Below are positions 8,786-15,917 of a stretch of 64,000 bases of DNA, piece by piece. Under the pieces are notes generated by a model. That model was not told the DNA's origin and searched no databases. It saw nothing but the letters and a program-made list of their open reading frames with translations. Position 1 is the first letter of the stretch. Each line of letters starts with the position of its first letter. Made by a program: the position numbers and the translations under genes. This DNA is from Nocardia terrae (lineage in GTDB: Bacteria; Actinomycetota; Actinomycetes; Mycobacteriales; Mycobacteriaceae). The stretch spans positions 124,001-188,000 of the forward strand of contig NZ_WRPP01000003.1 in assembly GCF_009760405.1 (NCBI RefSeq), in the 5' to 3' direction.

Positions 8786-9976
8786 TCAGACCTGGCCTAC
8801 CGCGGCGTGGGCCTTGGCCAGGCGGTCCACGGCCTCGATGAGCACCGCCTCGTCGGAGGTGGTGAAGCACAGGCGCATGGAGTGGGCGTAGTCGGTGGAG
8901 ACGGCGAAGGCGTTGCCGGGGACGTAGGCGACGCCGGTGTCGAGGGCCGAGGGGAGCAGGGCCGTGGTGTCGGTGCCGTCGGTGAAGTCGACCCAGACGA
9001 ACATGCCGCCGGCGGCATCGGTGCTGGTGACGCGGTCTCCGAAGCGGGAGCGGACGGCGTCGACGAGGGCCTTGGCGCGGGTGCCGTAGACCCGGCGGAC
9101 CGAATCCACATGGGTGGCCAGCCAGTCGGTGTCGGCGAGCAGGTCGGCGGTGATCTGCTGGGTGAGGGCGGAACCGCACAGGTCGGCGCCCTGTTTGAGC
9201 AGCTCGACGGCGCGGCAGACCTGGGCGGGGGCGATCATCCAGCCGGCGCGCAGGGTGGGGGCCAGGATCTTGGAGGCGCTGGAGAGTCGGATCACGTTGG
9301 GCGAGTAGGTCGCCACGGGGGCGGGCGAGGGCCGGTCGAACCAGAGTTCGCCGTACGGGTCGTCCTCGATGATCCAGAAGCCGTACTGCTCGGCGAGATT
9401 CGCGAGCTCGCGGCGGCGCTCGGGGCTCAGGGTGACGCCGCCGGGATTGTGGAAGTTGCTGACGGTGTGCACGACGGCCGGACGCGCACCGGCGGCCAGG
9501 CGTTCGCGCAGGACGTCCAGGCGCATGCCCTCGGCATCCAGGGGGACGGCCTCGATCCGCGCACCGGCGGCCCGGAAGACCTGCAGCGCACCGACATACG
9601 CCGGATCCTCGCAGATCACCAGCGCGCCCGGGTCCAGCAGCACCTCCGCCAGCAGCGAGAGCGCCTGCTGGGAGCCGTGGGTCACGAAGATCTCGTCGAC
9701 GGGGACCGCGCGGCCCAGGCGCTCGGACTCCCGGGCAGCCAGCACCTCACGCAGCGGACCCCAGCCCGGGGACTCGGTGTACTGCAGGCGGGACCGTTCC
9801 GAGAGCGCGGCGTCGGCGGCTACCGCGATGCGGTCACGGGGCATGAGTTCGGCGTCGGGCAAACCCCCGGCAAGGCTGATGATGTCCGCGCGCGAGGTGA
9901 GCTTGAGCAGGTCACGGATCGCCGAGCTCTGCAGGCCGTCGAGACGCCGGGCGAGGGGCGGGAAGTTCGCGGACAT
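8786..9976 (-). CDS. PLP-dependent aminotransferase, class I/II (2-aminoadipate transaminase-like)
   Basis: 396 aa. This fold type I aminotransferase should use pyridoxal phosphate to move an amino group between amino acids and 2-oxo acids. The N-terminal segment IISLAGGLPDAELMP and the PLP-lysine region SSASKILAPTLRAGWM are clear. SNFHNPGGVTLS and IIEDDPYGELWF provide cofactor contacts. The start is ATG at 9976, with a GGAGGT ribosome binding site 5 nt upstream; a longer frame exists but lacks such a site. It resembles the LysN/MocR-catalytic-domain branch but has no GntR DNA-binding domain. Substrate is unknown. Confidence 0.88.
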   Translation of the reverse strand: MSANFPPLARRLDGLQSSAIRDLLKLTSRADIISLAGGLPDAELMPRDRIAVAADAALSERSRLQYTESPGWGPLREVLAARESERLGRAVPVDEIFVTHGSQQALSLLAEVLLDPGALVICEDPAYVGALQVFRAAGARIEAVPLDAEGMRLDVLRERLAAGARPAVVHTVSNFHNPGGVTLSPERRRELANLAEQYGFWIIEDDPYGELWFDRPSPAPVATYSPNVIRLSSASKILAPTLRAGWMIAPAQVCRAVELLKQGADLCGSALTQQITADLLADTDWLATHVDSVRRVYGTRAKALVDAVRSRFGDRVTSTDAAGGMFVWVDFTDGTDTTALLPSALDTGVAYVPGNAFAVSTDYAHSMRLCFTTSDEAVLIEAVDRLAKAHAAVGQV

Positions 9977-10068
9977 GGACCACCTCCGAGGGAAACGCCG
10001 GGGTATGCGAAACTCCACCATGTCACAGCGCTACCAGGATATGAAATCCTATTCCCACAGTTTGGGAC

Positions 10069-10101
10069 GACCGGTCCAGTTCCGCGACCACCGGACCGGT
10101 C
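10069..10101 (-). terminator. Hairpin after the proline-rich membrane protein
   Basis: GACCGGTCC and GGACCGGTC form a perfect 9-bp inverted repeat with a 15-nt loop, starting 6 nt past the stop of the minus-strand gene ending at 10108. No U-tract follows, so termination is an inference. Confidence 0.4.
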
Positions 10102-10107
10102 TCGACC

Positions 10108-11424
10108 TCAGGAACGCTCCTCGATGGAGTAGATCAGGTGTTTGCCGTCACGCTCCACGGCCGTGACACGCTGCGCGTAGACCTGGGTAGTGCCGTCCGC
10201 GTGGTGTTCGGTGATGTCCACGTCGTAGGTCTCGAACGTCCCCGCCACGGGCGGCGCGGGCGGAGCGCCCGGCGGCACCGGCGGCGACGGCGCGGCGACC
10301 GGCGTCGGGCCGACGATCTGCAGGCAGTAGCTGGTCCCGGGCTTGAGCGCGTCGATGCCGTTCTTCTGGATGACGTCGGCCGGTGACACGGTCGGCGAAT
10401 CGGGCACGACGAAGCTGCGCGCCTTCTGACCGTCGCGATCGGTGTAGAAGCCGTGCTGGAAGCCGAGGATCGCGTCCACGCCGCTGCCGGTGCCGCCCGC
10501 GCCGTTGCCGATGGTGACATTGCCGTCGTGCCGGGCCGGGCAGCTCAGCGCCGCCGCGGTATTCGTCGGCGCGGCCTTGCCGGTCGTGACGGCCTCGGGG
10601 CTGGGCGAGTCGTGCTTGTCGCCGCGCATGACCGCGAACACCACCAGGCCGATCACGGCCAGCAACGCCACCGCACCACCCGAGATCGCGCCGATCTTGC
10701 GCCAGGGCGGCGACTTCTTGTCCGGCTTGCTCGGCGCCGCAACGGTTTTCGGTGTCAGCGCCTTCACGATCGGGTCGTCGGCCCAGGACAACGACTCCCC
10801 CTGCGCCGCACCAGATTCCGATGCGGGCGGCGCGGGCGGGAAGCCGCTGGGCGCGGAGCGCCACCAGGAGTCGGAGGACCCGTCGCCCGCGGCCACCGCC
10901 CCGTTCGACGATTCCGCCCCGTTCGACGATTCCGCCCCGTTCGTCGATGCGGCCCGGGTCTCCCCCGCCGAATTCCGTTCGGCGCCCGCCTGATCGGCGG
11001 CGTCGATCCGCGTGGTCCGCTCGTGATCACCGAAGGCCGATTGCGGGCCGCCAGGCGGGATTTTGACGGTTTGTTCGACGTCCGGGGTACCCGGAGGCTG
11101 ACCCGCGCCCTCCACGGCCGGATACTGGCCCGTCGACATGCCGTTGCCCGCCGGGTACTGCGCGGGATACTGCCCCGTCGACCACGAGTCGGGGGCCCGG
11201 TACTGGGGCGGCGGGGCCGGGATCGGGGCGTCGGCGGGCCGCCACGCCAGATCCGGGCTCTGTGGTCCGGGCGCGGGGCTCCAGCCGGGCGCGCCGGTCG
11301 CGGGCGCGGGCCCGAAATCGTTGAGCGAGGGACCGAAGTCGTTGAGGGACGGCCCGAAGTCGCCCAGCTCCCCCGCCGCCTCGGATTCGGGACGGTCGGC
11401 GGGTTCATCCTTACCGGAAACCAT
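10108..11424 (-). CDS. Proline-rich single-pass membrane protein of unknown function
   Basis: 438 aa. I do not recognise a named family. The N-terminal ~250 residues are cytoplasmic-type low complexity, rich in Pro, Gly, Ala and Ser. They include an 8-residue repeat (DFGPSLN-type, three copies) and three SSNGAE-type units. One transmembrane helix follows near residue 260 (ISGGAVALLAVIGLVVFAV). A ~150-residue exported domain comes next, interrupted by a PSPPVPPGAPPAPP linker and ending with YSIEERS. GTG-proximal ATG at 11424 is chosen because AAAGGA lies just upstream. The topology suggests an envelope sensor or adhesin-like protein, but there is no functional proof. Confidence 0.8.
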   Translation of the reverse strand: MVSGKDEPADRPESEAAGELGDFGPSLNDFGPSLNDFGPAPATGAPGWSPAPGPQSPDLAWRPADAPIPAPPPQYRAPDSWSTGQYPAQYPAGNGMSTGQYPAVEGAGQPPGTPDVEQTVKIPPGGPQSAFGDHERTTRIDAADQAGAERNSAGETRAASTNGAESSNGAESSNGAVAAGDGSSDSWWRSAPSGFPPAPPASESGAAQGESLSWADDPIVKALTPKTVAAPSKPDKKSPPWRKIGAISGGAVALLAVIGLVVFAVMRGDKHDSPSPEAVTTGKAAPTNTAAALSCPARHDGNVTIGNGAGGTGSGVDAILGFQHGFYTDRDGQKARSFVVPDSPTVSPADVIQKNGIDALKPGTSYCLQIVGPTPVAAPSPPVPPGAPPAPPVAGTFETYDVDITEHHADGTTQVYAQRVTAVERDGKHLIYSIEERS

Positions 11425-11445
11425 CACCCGTCCTTTCGCCACATG

Positions 11446-11479
11446 CACGTGGGGCGGTCGCTCACGACCGCCCCACGTG
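11446..11479 (-). terminator. Strong hairpin terminator
   Basis: CACGTGGGGCGGTCG and its exact reverse complement form a 15-bp stem with a 4-nt loop. It lies 45 nt past the stop of the minus-strand gene ending at 11524 and just before the start of the next minus-strand gene, which fits a terminator between two independent units. Confidence 0.75.
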
Positions 11480-11523
11480 ACAACACTTCTCCTACCGGTT
11501 CGTATCCGGTCCGCTCCGGACCG

Positions 11524-12726
11524 TCAGTACTGAACCGAACCGCCCACCTGCGCGGTCACACCGCCCACATCGACCGACTCCGAAGGCCGGTCACCCTGGG
11601 GGAGCTTACCAATCTGCGCGGCCGCATCCAGGATGATGCTGCCGCCCGGCATCAGCCGGATGAAGTTCTCGGTGTCGGCCTTGACCGCGTTGGCCACGGT
11701 CGTGTCCAGCAGGAACTCGCTCTTCTGGTCGTTGTCCGGCCCGCTGCCCGCGAACGCCGTCACCTTGATCTGGTTGGGCGTGGTGAAGTCCAGCGACATG
11801 CCGGCCTCGCCGATGCCGCCCGGCGTGGTGTAGCCGATGGTGCCGACGTAACCGTCCAGGTTGCTGAAGTGGTGGGTGTTGGCGGCCCAGCCGGGCAGCA
11901 CCGCGCCACCGTCGAGGTTGACCCCGACCTCGGTGTGCGGGCCGGTCATGGCGACCACCGGCGCGGCCGGGGCGGTGTCGACCGCGGGCGACTGCCAGCG
12001 CGGCTGCTGCTGCGGGGTGGCGGTGCTCGGCTGGCCGGTGATGGTGTCCACGGCCGGGCTGTCGCCCTGCTGCGGTGCGGCGCCGGCCGGCTGCGCGCTC
12101 TGGTCGTTCGGCTTGACCGGCTGGTTCTGCGCCGGGGTGACCGACTGACCCGGCTGCTGGTTCGGCGTCGGCGTGGTCACCGCGGGCTCGACCTGGTTCG
12201 ACTGGCCCGGCACCGGCAGCGGCGCGACGCGCGGCACGGTCACACCGGGCTGCGAGGGCTTGATCGACTTCGGCTGGTTGGGCGTCGGGGTGGTGACCGC
12301 CGGCTGGCCGTTCTGATCGTTCTTCGGCGCGTTCGGATCCGGCTTCGCGGTGGTGCCGTCCGGCTGGGTCGCGCCCTGCGGCTGACCCGAATCCGGCTTG
12401 GCCGCACCGTTGTCCGGGGCCGGGGTGTTCGGCGTGGTCGGGGTGGTGACGCCCGGCTGGTTCTGCTGCGGCTTGGTGGTGCCCGGCTGCACGTTCTCCG
12501 GCTTCGGCGCGGTCTGCGACTTCGCGTCGGGTGCGGGTGTGTCGGTGGGCTGGGTGGTGCCGTCGGGCTGCTGCTGGTCAGCCGGCTGCTGCTGGTCAGC
12601 CGGGACCGCGCCCGGGTCGGCCGGGGCGGCGTTGGCGGGAGCGGACAGCAGCGACACCACCGCGGCCGCACCGGCCAGCGTCAGGGAGGTGCTCGCCTTG
12701 ATCCGACTCGGCTTGCGGTGCTTCAC
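11524..12726 (-). CDS. Secreted Pro/Thr/Gln-rich protein with conserved C-terminal beta-rich domain
   Basis: 400 aa from the GTG at 12726. A classical signal peptide ends at SAPANA-APADPG. About 220 residues of Pro/Thr/Gln/Asn-rich low complexity follow, with ADQQQP repeats and TTPTPNQP-like units. The C-terminal ~140 residues form a folded-looking domain containing VGVNLDGG, GYVGTIGYTTPGG and MSLDFTTPNQIKVTAF. This has a faint similarity to the beta-strand region of MspA-type porins, too weak for a call. GTG is preferred because AAGGA precedes it; an in-frame ATG lies 21 codons upstream. The mRNA leader is strongly structured (see 12727-12935). Confidence 0.8.
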   Translation of the reverse strand: MKHRKPSRIKASTSLTLAGAAAVVSLLSAPANAAPADPGAVPADQQQPADQQQPDGTTQPTDTPAPDAKSQTAPKPENVQPGTTKPQQNQPGVTTPTTPNTPAPDNGAAKPDSGQPQGATQPDGTTAKPDPNAPKNDQNGQPAVTTPTPNQPKSIKPSQPGVTVPRVAPLPVPGQSNQVEPAVTTPTPNQQPGQSVTPAQNQPVKPNDQSAQPAGAAPQQGDSPAVDTITGQPSTATPQQQPRWQSPAVDTAPAAPVVAMTGPHTEVGVNLDGGAVLPGWAANTHHFSNLDGYVGTIGYTTPGGIGEAGMSLDFTTPNQIKVTAFAGSGPDNDQKSEFLLDTTVANAVKADTENFIRLMPGGSIILDAAAQIGKLPQGDRPSESVDVGGVTAQVGGSVQY

Positions 12727-12935
12727 GTTTGGCTCAATTCCTTCGTCCCTCGGCAGCGCGACCGCTCCGGGCATCGAAGAGCCTCGCACCGAGGGGAATT
12801 GAGAACCCCCGTCACGTAACGCTCGCGACCGCCCTGCCGATCGCTTCCGCCGCGAACTTAATCACAAGGGAGACAAGGCAGCAAGACGGGCCGGTAACAA
12901 AGGCGCATTCACGCCTCGCGAGCGTCACGTGAAAA
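12727..12935 (-). promoter_or_regulatory. Structured 5' leader of the secreted Pro/Thr-rich protein gene
   Basis: Two nested-looking stems are visible in the leader on the minus strand. Stem 1 pairs TCGCGAGCGTCACGTG (plus strand 12916-12931) with CACGTAACGCTCGCGA (12813-12828), 15 of 16 bases, enclosing 87 nt. Stem 2 pairs CTCAATTCC (12733-12741) plus CCTCGG (12748-12753) with CCGAGGGGAATTGAG (12789-12803). The likely Shine-Dalgarno AAGGA (12739-12743) is partly inside stem 2. This suggests translation control by RNA folding. It does not carry the conserved bases of the c-di-AMP riboswitch, so the class is unknown. Confidence 0.4.
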
Positions 12936-12944
12936 CCGTTGCGA

Positions 12945-14348
12945 CTAGTCCAGATCGTCGTGGCGCATGAGCTGTCGCGCGGCCTCGGTGACCGAGCCGG
13001 TGAGCGACGGGTACACCGAAAACGTCTGCGCCAGATCGTTCACCGTGAGGTTGTTCTGCACCGCGAGCGCGATGGGCAGGATCAGCTCCGAGGCGATAGG
13101 GGCCACGACAACGCCGCCGATCACCACGCCGGTGGCGGGACGGCAGAAGATCTTCACGAAACCGCGGCGCAGACCCGACATCTTGGCCCGCGGGTTGGTG
13201 TTCAACGGCAGCATGACCGTGCGGGCCGGGACCTCGCCATTGTCGATGGCGGTCTGCGAGACGCCGACGGTCGCGATCTCCGGACGCGTGAACACCGCGG
13301 AGGCAACGGTCTTCAGGCGAATCGGCTGCACGCCCTCGCCCAGCGCGTGGTACATGGCGATGCGGCCCTGCATGGCGGCCACCGAGGCCAGCGGCAGCAG
13401 GCCGGTGCAGTCGCCCGCGGCGTAGACGCCGGGCGCGGTGGTGCGCGAAACCCGGTCCACGCGCAGGTATCCGCCCTTGTCCAGTTCGATGCCGAGGCGG
13501 TCCAGGCCCAGGCCCTCGGTGTTCGGCACGGAACCGACGGTCATCAGGGCGTGGGTGCCGGTGACGGTGCGGCCGTCGGACAGCTTCACCACGATGCCCT
13601 CGGCGGTGCGCTCCACCGCGTCGGCGCGGGCGTGCTTGACCAGTTCCACACCGCGCTCGGCGAGCGCCTCCTCGAGCACCAGCGCGGCGTCGGCGTCCTC
13701 GCCGGGCAGCACGCGGTCGCGGCTCGAGACCAATTTCACGCTCACACCCATCTCGGTATAAGCGGAGACGAATTCGGCGCCGGTCACACCGGAACCGACG
13801 ACCACCAGGGTCTCGGGCAGCTCCTTGAGGTCATAGAGCTGACGCCAGTTCAGGATTCGCTCGCCGTCGGGTTCCGCGCCGGGCAGCACGCGCGGGCTGG
13901 CGCCGGTGGCGATGAGCACCACCTCGGCCTCGATGAGCCGCTGCTGGCCGTCGGCGAGCGTGGCCTTCACCAGGTGGGTGGCCAGGCCGGGCGCCTGGTC
14001 GATGATCTCGCCGTAGCCGGCCAGCACGGTGACGCCCGCGGTCTGCAGCTTGGCCTTGATGTCGGAGGACTGGGCCTGGGCGAGGGCCTTCACGCGCGAG
14101 TTCACCTCGGCCAGGCGCACCTGCGCCTGCGAGGGATGCACGGTGATGCCCAGGTCACGGGCGCGACGCAGGTCGGTACGGACGCCGGTGGAGGCGATGA
14201 AGGTCTTGGACGGCACGCAATCCCACAGCACGCACGCGCCGCCGATGCCGTCACTGTCGATCAGCGTGACCGGCGCCCCGTGCTGTGCCGCTACCAGCGC
14301 CGCTTCATACCCGGCGGGGCCGCCACCGATGATCGCAATGCGGGTCAT
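12945..14348 (-). CDS. lpdA: LpdA-like NAD(P)H:quinone oxidoreductase of the flavoprotein disulfide reductase family
   Basis: 467 aa. The FAD site IIGGGPAGYEAALVAAQ is at the N-terminus and the NAD site VVGSGVTGAEFVSAYTEMG at about residue 180. GVYAAGDCTGL binds the flavin ribityl region. The redox motif reads CVLWDC, so both cysteines of a C-x4-C pair are present. The interface His-Glu pair of lipoamide dehydrogenases is not: the region reads VYPSLTGSVTEA with Tyr where His is expected. M. tuberculosis Rv3303c, its likely counterpart by synteny, is known as an NAD(P)H-dependent quinone reductase without lipoamide dehydrogenase activity. True lipoamide dehydrogenase is therefore unlikely. Confidence 0.9.
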   Translation of the reverse strand: MTRIAIIGGGPAGYEAALVAAQHGAPVTLIDSDGIGGACVLWDCVPSKTFIASTGVRTDLRRARDLGITVHPSQAQVRLAEVNSRVKALAQAQSSDIKAKLQTAGVTVLAGYGEIIDQAPGLATHLVKATLADGQQRLIEAEVVLIATGASPRVLPGAEPDGERILNWRQLYDLKELPETLVVVGSGVTGAEFVSAYTEMGVSVKLVSSRDRVLPGEDADAALVLEEALAERGVELVKHARADAVERTAEGIVVKLSDGRTVTGTHALMTVGSVPNTEGLGLDRLGIELDKGGYLRVDRVSRTTAPGVYAAGDCTGLLPLASVAAMQGRIAMYHALGEGVQPIRLKTVASAVFTRPEIATVGVSQTAIDNGEVPARTVMLPLNTNPRAKMSGLRRGFVKIFCRPATGVVIGGVVVAPIASELILPIALAVQNNLTVNDLAQTFSVYPSLTGSVTEAARQLMRHDDLD

Positions 14349-14649
14349 TGTTCCTCCGCTTCAAGCTCGGCCCCGGGATCTCCGATGCCGGTCCCTAACG
14401 TTATCCGCCCTGCTCGATACATCTTTAACCGCATCTCGGGACAACTGTCCCACTGTGGCGAATCCCATTCGCACGGCTCGCCCGTCACGGCGGGAGTATT
14501 GCGCGAACTTGCCGTTGCCCCAGGACAAAACGGACTCGGGGCAGGCCGGGCCGCGATTCCGGCGACCCGGCGGCAATCTTTCATGCGCGCGCGAACCGCC
14601 TTGTGATGGGGATCAGGGACGGTCTCCGGTGTTTGTTCGATAGGCTTCT
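14349..14649. other. Divergent intergenic region between lpdA and the gamma-glutamylcyclotransferase gene
   Basis: About 300 nt between divergent starts must hold both promoters. I see a palindromic GGGACAACTGTCCC around 14438-14451, which could be an operator, and no convincing coding sequence. Confidence 0.4.
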
Positions 14650-15132
14650 ATGGTGCCGATTTACGCCGCCTATGGGTCCAACATGGATCCCGAGCAGATG
14701 CTCAAGCGCTGTCCGCACTCCCCCGTGTACGGAACCGGCTGGCTGGAAGGGTGGCGACTCACCTTCGCCGGGGACGACATCGGCTGGGAGGGACCGCTGG
14801 CGACGGTGGTCGAAGATGCCGGACAACGCGTCTTCGTGGTCCTCTACGACGTGCCCAGCGAGGACGAGCTGAGCCTCGACCGCTGGGAGGGCTCGGACTT
14901 CGGAATCCACAAGAAGATCCGACTGCGCGTCACCCCCAACGCGGGCACCGGCACCGAGCCGGTGCTGGCCTGGCTCTACGTCCTCGACGCCTACGAGGGC
15001 GGGCTGCCGTCCGCGCGCTACCTGGGTGTGATCGCCGACGCCGCCGAGAAGGCGGGCGCGCCAAGCGATTACACGCACGCACTACGCACCCGCAACAGCA
15101 AGAACGTGGGTCCGGGCACCTTCGGGCCGTAG
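14650..15132 (+). CDS. Gamma-glutamylcyclotransferase family protein
   Basis: 160 aa. The N-terminal AAYGSNMDPEQM is the YGSN glycine/serine loop that binds the gamma-glutamyl substrate in this fold. The acidic segment LDRWEGSDFGIHKKI carries the Glu expected at the catalytic position (the EG of WEG). FVVLYDVP and LYVLDAY match the barrel strands. The family releases 5-oxoproline from gamma-glutamyl amines or dipeptides; the actual substrate here is unknown. By order and size it corresponds to M. tuberculosis Rv3304. Confidence 0.85.
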   Translation: MVPIYAAYGSNMDPEQMLKRCPHSPVYGTGWLEGWRLTFAGDDIGWEGPLATVVEDAGQRVFVVLYDVPSEDELSLDRWEGSDFGIHKKIRLRVTPNAGTGTEPVLAWLYVLDAYEGGLPSARYLGVIADAAEKAGAPSDYTHALRTRNSKNVGPGTFGP

Positions 15133-15228
15133 CGCCGGAAGACTCGGCTCCGCGCCGTGCCAGGAAGATTCGGCGCGGCATCGATGTTGCGGGACATGAA
15201 CGATCTTCGAACCGTCGAAAGAGGAGCC

Positions 15229-15642
15229 ATGCCCGCAACCCCGGTGCCCGCCGCGATCGCCGAATTCCTGTCCCGGCCCAACCCGGCCGTGTTCGCCTCG
15301 AACCGCCCCGACGGGCAGCCGGTCTCGGTGGCCACCTGGTACCTCTACGAGGACGGCCGAATCCTGGTGAACCTGGCCGACTTCCGCAAGCGCCTGGACT
15401 ACCTGCGCCAGGATCCCCGCGTCAGCCTCACCATCACCGATGCCGACAACTGGTACAGCCACGTCAGCATCCAGGGCCGCATCGTCTCGCTCGAGAACGA
15501 CCCGGACTCCTCGGTCATCGACCGCATCGCCCAGCACTACATCGGCACCGACTACGCCGTGCGCGACCAGAAGCGCGTCTCCGCCTGGATCGAGATCGAC
15601 CGCTGGCACGCCTGGGGCGACATCGCCGCCAAGGCGAAGTAG
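15229..15642 (+). CDS. PPOX-class (split beta-barrel) F420-dependent oxidoreductase
   Basis: 137 aa. Small FMN/F420-binding barrel: FLSRPNPAVFASNRPDGQP at the N-terminus, then TWYLYEDGRILVNLADFRKR and YLRQDPRVSLTITD. These match the actinobacterial TIGR03618-type family that uses reduced F420. It ends with VSAWIEIDRWHAWG. ATG at 15229 is chosen for its GAGGAG site 2-7 nt upstream region; a longer frame starts at 15157. The substrate is not predictable. Confidence 0.85.
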   Translation: MPATPVPAAIAEFLSRPNPAVFASNRPDGQPVSVATWYLYEDGRILVNLADFRKRLDYLRQDPRVSLTITDADNWYSHVSIQGRIVSLENDPDSSVIDRIAQHYIGTDYAVRDQKRVSAWIEIDRWHAWGDIAAKAK

Positions 15643-15790
15643 CTTCGCGCACTGGATTCCCGAGATATCCCAATTTCCAGCCCCCCGCCGCTCACGAACG
15701 CCTGGACAGGGCCGGGTTCGGGCGTGTCGGCGGCGGTTCCAGCCCCTCGAGGCTCGAAAAGCCACGGCCTCCGCACGGCAGCCGGTTCGC

Positions 15791-15847
15791 CGAGTGGCAC
15801 ATTCTGGAGAACACAGCGGACATATCCCCTCCAGAATGTGCCACTCG
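15791..15847. repeat. Perfect 19-bp inverted repeat
   Basis: CGAGTGGCACATTCTGGAG at 15791-15809 is followed, after 19 nt, by its exact reverse complement at 15829-15847. It lies in the 275-nt space between convergent genes. No other copy was noticed in the window. It is not GC-dominated like the terminators nearby and resembles a miniature mobile palindrome or a protein-binding site. Confidence 0.7.
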
Positions 15848-15871
15848 ATGGAGTGCGAGGGCTGACATGCC

Positions 15872-15905
15872 AAAGCGGGCCGCACTTTTGGGTGCGGCCC
15901 GGCTT
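15872..15905. terminator. Bidirectional terminator between convergent genes
   Basis: GGGCCGCAC-TTTTGG-GTGCGGCCC, flanked by AAGC and GGCTT, sits 13 nt past the stop of the minus-strand amidohydrolase and 230 nt past the plus-strand PPOX gene. The T/A flanks on both sides suit termination on both strands. Confidence 0.7.
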
Positions 15906-15917
15906 GGTTGTCGTGGG

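Noticed and set aside
11524..12726. MspA-type porin
   Set aside because: A few strand segments look similar (FTTPN-type), but the octamer-forming core and overall length do not align convincingly by eye.
12727..12935. c-di-AMP (ydaO) riboswitch upstream of the exported Pro/Thr-rich protein
   Set aside because: The leader is strongly structured and the gene type would fit, but conserved blocks such as CAGCTAACC are missing, so only an unclassified structured leader is reported.
14345..14584. 79-codon minus-strand frame upstream of lpdA
   Set aside because: No ribosome binding site, Arg/Pro/Cys-rich composition and it covers the lpdA promoter region.
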